Part shown: one piece after another, positions 22,803-25,630 of the stretch | How positions within the stretch are numbered: the first letter of the stretch is position 1 | Layout: every line of letters begins with the position of its first letter | Assembly (NCBI GenBank): GCA_965662345.1 | Contig: CBFIHE010000031.1 | Location: 1-25,630 of the forward strand | DNA length: 25,630 bases | Origin: UBA6049 sp965662345 | GTDB lineage: Bacteria; Bacteroidota; Bacteroidia; Flavobacteriales_G; Salibacteraceae | Direction: 5' to 3' | Program-made: the position numbers and the translations under genes | Notes under the pieces: model-generated | Database searches by the model: none | Seen by the model: the letters and a program-made list of their open reading frames with translations, nothing else | What the model was told of the DNA's origin: nothing

Positions 22803-23822
22803 ATGGGGAAGAGTCAAAAAGTACTGGTAACTGGTTCAGCTGGGTTTATAGGAATGCACACCGTTAAGGCACTTGCCAAGCAGGGTCACGATGTAGTAGG
22901 TTTAGATAATTTGAATACATATTATAGTGTTGATTTGAAATTAGCACGTTTGCGTGAGCAAGGCATTCAAACCAATCGCATCCAATACAACAGGATGCAG
23001 AAAGGCCTAGATGGTATTCGCTTTATTCAACTCGACCTAGCTGATAACCGCAACTTAGAAGACCTTTTTGCTGCTGAAGAATTTACCAAAGTCATCCATC
23101 TTGCAGCTCAGGCGGGTGTGAGATATTCTATTGAAAACCCACATGCCTACATAGATGCCAATGTAAAGGGCTTTCTAGATATTTTGGAAAGCTGCCATAC
23201 CAATGATGTGAAGCACCTGGTGTATGCGAGTAGCTCTTCTGTTTACGGAATGAATGATAAAGTTCCTTTTGAAGAACATCACCGTACAGATTCGCAGGTG
23301 AGTCTCTATGCAGCAACTAAAAAGGCCAATGAAGCTATGGCACATAGCTATGCTTCTGTTCATGGAATTCCAGTAACGGGGTTAAGGTTTTTTACGGTAT
23401 ACGGACCTTTTGGTAGACCAGATATGGCCATAAGCAGATTCACAGATGCTATACTGCGCGAAGAAACGATTGACGTGTATAACAATGGTGAGCTGAGCAG
23501 AGACTTCACCTACATCGATGATATAGTAGAGGGCATAGTAAATTTAATGCCTCTGGTTCCTGCAAGTGATGTGCCTTATGCCATCTACAATATAGGTAGG
23601 GGAAAGGCTATAGCCCTAATGGATTTTATTAAAGCCATTGAAGAAGCCTCTGGCAAAAAAGCTAAAATGAATATGCTTCCTATGCAACCAGGAGATGTGC
23701 ATAGAACTTGGGCAGACGTAAGCGCTTTGCACAAAGCTATTGGTTACGCTCCGCATACCAATTTAAATGCGGGAATTGAAAGGTTTGTGGATTGGTACAG
23801 GAACTATCATCGGTTAGATTGA
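22803..23822 (+). CDS. NAD-dependent epimerase, UDP-glucuronate 4-epimerase-like
   Basis: The 339-residue protein is an extended short-chain dehydrogenase/reductase. The Rossmann motif is TGSAGFIG at 10-17, followed by VVGLDNLNTYYSVDLKLARL, a form characteristic of the UDP-glucuronate 4-epimerase/UDP-galacturonate group. HLAAQAGVRYSIENP at about 99-113, the YASSSSVYG catalytic Ser strand, and the YxxxK pair (Y169, K173) are all present; RFFTVYGPFGRPDMA also fits the group. It would interconvert UDP-glucuronate and UDP-galacturonate for capsule, O-antigen or exopolysaccharide. It starts 38 nt after the DUF721 gene. Its 3' end overlaps that of the convergent VWA-like gene by 16 nt. The family call is secure, the exact substrate somewhat less so. 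Confidence 0.9.
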   Translation: MGKSQKVLVTGSAGFIGMHTVKALAKQGHDVVGLDNLNTYYSVDLKLARLREQGIQTNRIQYNRMQKGLDGIRFIQLDLADNRNLEDLFAAEEFTKVIHLAAQAGVRYSIENPHAYIDANVKGFLDILESCHTNDVKHLVYASSSSVYGMNDKVPFEEHHRTDSQVSLYAATKKANEAMAHSYASVHGIPVTGLRFFTVYGPFGRPDMAISRFTDAILREETIDVYNNGELSRDFTYIDDIVEGIVNLMPLVPASDVPYAIYNIGRGKAIALMDFIKAIEEASGKKAKMNMLPMQPGDVHRTWADVSALHKAIGYAPHTNLNAGIERFVDWYRNYHRLD

Positions 23823-25279
23823 TTGTAACTCTGGTTCTCTAACCAATCTCTGCTTTGTTTACCGTACCGCTCAATGCCGTAAAAAGCATTACAAAACTTG
23901 TGAGCAAAAGGCGCTTCGCATTGGAAGTAGTCAAATGGGTTTCTTAGGTATGAGTAGTTATTGTAGACGAACTTCTCTGGTCTATTTCCCGATTCGAAAG
24001 AGGTGATATCATTCCTTAGGGTGTGCAAAGTCCCCTTTGTTTTATAAACTAGATTAACGTATTGGTGATTGATGAACTCAGGCTCGCCCGGTAAAATTAC
24101 GTGTATCGGTTTATTCACTTTTTCTAGCAGAGCAAAGTCACGTATACAGGCATTATTGTCTGCCACCAAAATCACGTCTTTGTACTGTTGCGTTTTTTTC
24201 AATGCCAGTACAAGTGCTTCTATATCATTCTCTTCACGATCACCGCCATCGCCTTTGCGCATTACTTTTTCAAAAAAAGTAAGGGCATGGTTACGAACTT
24301 GATTCGGAGAGCCTTTGAGATGATAAACCCCGCCTGTTTTGCCATTCTTTTTTCGATCATTTTTCTTACTGTTACCATCATTAAAAAACACAAAAGATTG
24401 CACGCGTAGTTTCTCTTCATCCAACAAGTGATAAAGCAAGGTTTGCGCTCCATATCCGTACATACTTCCTGTCCAATCTAACACCACCAAAGCGCTGTCC
24501 CACCGCGGTGCATTCCGTTCTAAAATGGCTAAAACAGAAGTGTCTCCGTATCCACCTTGATTTAAAATGAAGCGGTGAATTTCTTGCTCAACAGAATAAG
24601 CAGAGATATTTTCTAAAAGCGGTTTAACGGGCAGGTAGGGCAGTTGAAGCTCCTTGGTGCTGGCAGTATCGGTAGCAGCTGTATCCACATCGCTGAAATG
24701 AATGGAGAAACCATGAAAGAGTCCCATCGCTTCGGGTTCAGACTCACAATCGGTTTGTAATATGATGCGCCAAACAACTTCCTCCCGATTGAGCTCAGGC
24801 AAGTACTTAAACAGTTCACGTAACCTTCTGGCTAGTAGAATATGGTAATTCGTAAGCCAAAACTCAGGGTTACGGGGATATAGTGAAAACACTACGTCTA
24901 CTGAATCTACCAGGGCGTTTTCTGGGGAATGTATGCGGTCTGGCTGAAGTAAATAGGCACTCGCATACCCGTTTTCCAAGATTAAATGGTTTGCGGTATC
25001 TGGTAAGAAGTGAGAAACCTCTTTGGCAATGAAGGCTTGCTCTAACATTTCTGTGTGAGAGGCTGGGGAGCGCAATACTTCTTCGGAGAACATTTTCTGT
25101 CCGTACCCCCCCCCTTGAAAAAGAAACATAATCATAAAGGCAAGAAGGATGTAGGACTTGCTTTGACTACAAGGTTTAACCGCACTACCAAGCCCTGTGC
25201 ACCAAGTAGAAATTGCCCTGTTATGAACGTTTCGCTCACTGCGGCTAGCTACTCTATGTAAATATTGAAATACTTGCAC
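23807..25279 (-). CDS. Secreted von Willebrand factor A-like protein, start uncertain
   Basis: The frame has no ATG before 25135, and the only upstream start is GTG at 25279. A hydrophobic stretch, KSYILLAFMIMFLFQGGGYGQ (residues 41-61 from the GTG), looks like a complete signal peptide. An ATG start at 25135 would cut it to about 13 residues, while the GTG gives a 40-residue leader. The gene may have lost its native start. The body has VWA features: ALVVLDWTGSMYG near residue 268 (a DxTGS form of the MIDAS motif), an acidic GDREEND segment around 350 and VILVADNNACIRD around 370. Regions before and after the VWA domain are unfamiliar; Cys residues near the C terminus could pair. It may bind a ligand in a metal-dependent way in the envelope. 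It overlaps the epimerase gene tail to tail by 16 nt. Confidence 0.68.
   Translation of the reverse strand: MQVFQYLHRVASRSERNVHNRAISTWCTGLGSAVKPCSQSKSYILLAFMIMFLFQGGGYGQKMFSEEVLRSPASHTEMLEQAFIAKEVSHFLPDTANHLILENGYASAYLLQPDRIHSPENALVDSVDVVFSLYPRNPEFWLTNYHILLARRLRELFKYLPELNREEVVWRIILQTDCESEPEAMGLFHGFSIHFSDVDTAATDTASTKELQLPYLPVKPLLENISAYSVEQEIHRFILNQGGYGDTSVLAILERNAPRWDSALVVLDWTGSMYGYGAQTLLYHLLDEEKLRVQSFVFFNDGNSKKNDRKKNGKTGGVYHLKGSPNQVRNHALTFFEKVMRKGDGGDREENDIEALVLALKKTQQYKDVILVADNNACIRDFALLEKVNKPIHVILPGEPEFINHQYVNLVYKTKGTLHTLRNDITSFESGNRPEKFVYNNYSYLRNPFDYFQCEAPFAHKFCNAFYGIERYGKQSRDWLENQSYNQSNR
25106..25114. repeat. Mononucleotide run of nine C (G on the coding strand)
   Basis: Nine C in a row lie inside the VWA-like gene, coding for Gly-Gly-Gly just before the likely signal peptide cleavage site. 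It is the longest G/C homopolymer I noticed in the window. Such runs can slip during replication, or be miscounted in sequencing. One base more or fewer would separate the hydrophobic leader from the rest of the protein. Confidence 0.9.
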
Positions 25280-25582
25280 TAGTCATTTACGCTTGAATTA
25301 TTGGCGTGTAATGTTTTGTAAGACGGAGTTGATTCGTTCATGTGTTTAGTCAAATCTAAAGCATACGAGGTGTTGTTTACAAACTTTTCTCTGTATTGCC
25401 AAAGCTAGGCAATCGGCTTCTACAAATGGAAAGCGCTTCTTCTCTGACCCTCTAAATAATTGAAGTATAAACGTAATAGACGATTGTACCTGCGATATAA
25501 ATGTAGAAAGGAATTCAGTATCAAATAGGATAATAGAATCCCAGTGTTTGTGCGTTCTTTCTGCTTCTGGGCTTGTAACAGA
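25280..25582. other. About 300 nt without a convincing gene
   Basis: This stretch separates the leftward VWA-like gene from a possible rightward gene. A minus-strand open frame (25346-25618, 90 codons) exists but has a low-complexity, unfamiliar translation and crosses the start of the possible rightward gene, so I do not call it. A weak hairpin (ATTGCC, 7-nt loop, GGCAAT) lies at 25395-25413; it has no U-tract, so it is not a good terminator. No tRNA features are visible. Confidence 0.6.
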
Positions 25583-25630
25583 ATGCAACGGTTTACGAAG
25601 GAAGAACTTCGTACTCAAATGTTACGCGAT
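25583..25630 (+). CDS. Possible start of a plus-strand gene, cut by the window edge
   Basis: An ATG at 25583 opens a frame that runs to the end of the window (16 codons, MQRFTKEELRTQMLRD). The translation has a charged, helical character plausible for a cytoplasmic protein. There is too little to recognise a family, and no clear promoter box precedes it. It is listed only as a possibility; the following sequence would settle it. Confidence 0.3.
   Translation, partial: MQRFTKEELRTQMLRD

Noticed and set aside
25395..25413. ATTGCC/GGCAAT hairpin as a terminator or RNA gene
   Set aside because: Only 6-bp arms and no following T run; no further tRNA or ncRNA features around it.
25346..25618. 90-codon minus-strand frame near the right end
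   Set aside because: No recognisable family, and it overlaps a more plausible rightward start at 25583. I kept the region as unassigned.
1..25630. CRISPR, prophage, transposon or toxin-antitoxin system
   Set aside because: I saw no regularly spaced repeats, transposase or integrase signatures, phage structural genes, or small paired genes of toxin-antitoxin type.

Overview
The window looks like chromosomal DNA of a member of the Bacteroidota, most likely a Flavobacteriales-type marine bacterium. The reasons are a secreted protein with a type IX secretion (T9SS) C-terminal sorting domain, a TonB-dependent receptor with a carboxypeptidase-regulatory-like N-terminal domain, a PorE-like OmpA/PD40 protein, a PKD lipoprotein, A-rich start regions instead of strong Shine-Dalgarno sites, and several copies of the Bacteroidota -7 promoter motif (TAnnTTTG or TAnnTTCG) just in front of start codons. 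I see no tRNA, rRNA, CRISPR array, insertion sequence or phage gene.

Left part (1-9590), all on the minus strand. In transcription order: a TonB-dependent outer-membrane receptor; a 687-residue protein that joins a periplasmic-binding-protein-like N-terminal domain to a pentameric ligand-gated ion channel (pLGIC); an RhlE-like DEAD-box RNA helicase; an M16 zinc peptidase whose start overlaps the helicase stop by 4 nt; a class I O-methyltransferase; and a secreted polysaccharide-deacetylase-like gene that appears broken twice (a 1-nt frame slip in its signal peptide and an in-frame TAA) and runs off the left edge. A 6-2-6 inverted repeat lies just upstream of a -7 box in the receptor promoter and is a good candidate operator.

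Middle and right part (9741-23822), all on the plus strand and tightly packed: a DUF819 membrane protein, chorismate synthase (aroC), a T9SS-secreted repeat protein, a dicarboxylate/amino-acid:cation symporter, a large AsmA-like envelope protein with a long charged helical tail, a PorE-like OmpA protein, recF, a small PEGA-like envelope protein that starts at TTG, a PKD lipoprotein, a DUF721/DciA-like protein and a UDP-glucuronate-4-epimerase-like enzyme. Many of these genes overlap by 4 nt or are less than 15 nt apart, which suggests shared transcripts. recF and aroC have their own -7 boxes 4-7 nt before the ATG, so leaderless or nearly leaderless messages are possible.

Right end (23807-25630): a minus-strand secreted von-Willebrand-factor-A-like protein that overlaps the epimerase tail to tail and carries a run of nine G (coding strand) near its signal peptide, about 300 nt with no convincing gene, and the first 16 codons of a possible plus-strand gene.

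Most of the window is housekeeping and cell-envelope content. The most unusual item is the PBP-pLGIC fusion at 5057-7120: a candidate bacterial ligand-gated ion channel with a second, separate ligand-binding module, an arrangement that recalls animal glutamate receptors but on a Cys-loop-type channel.
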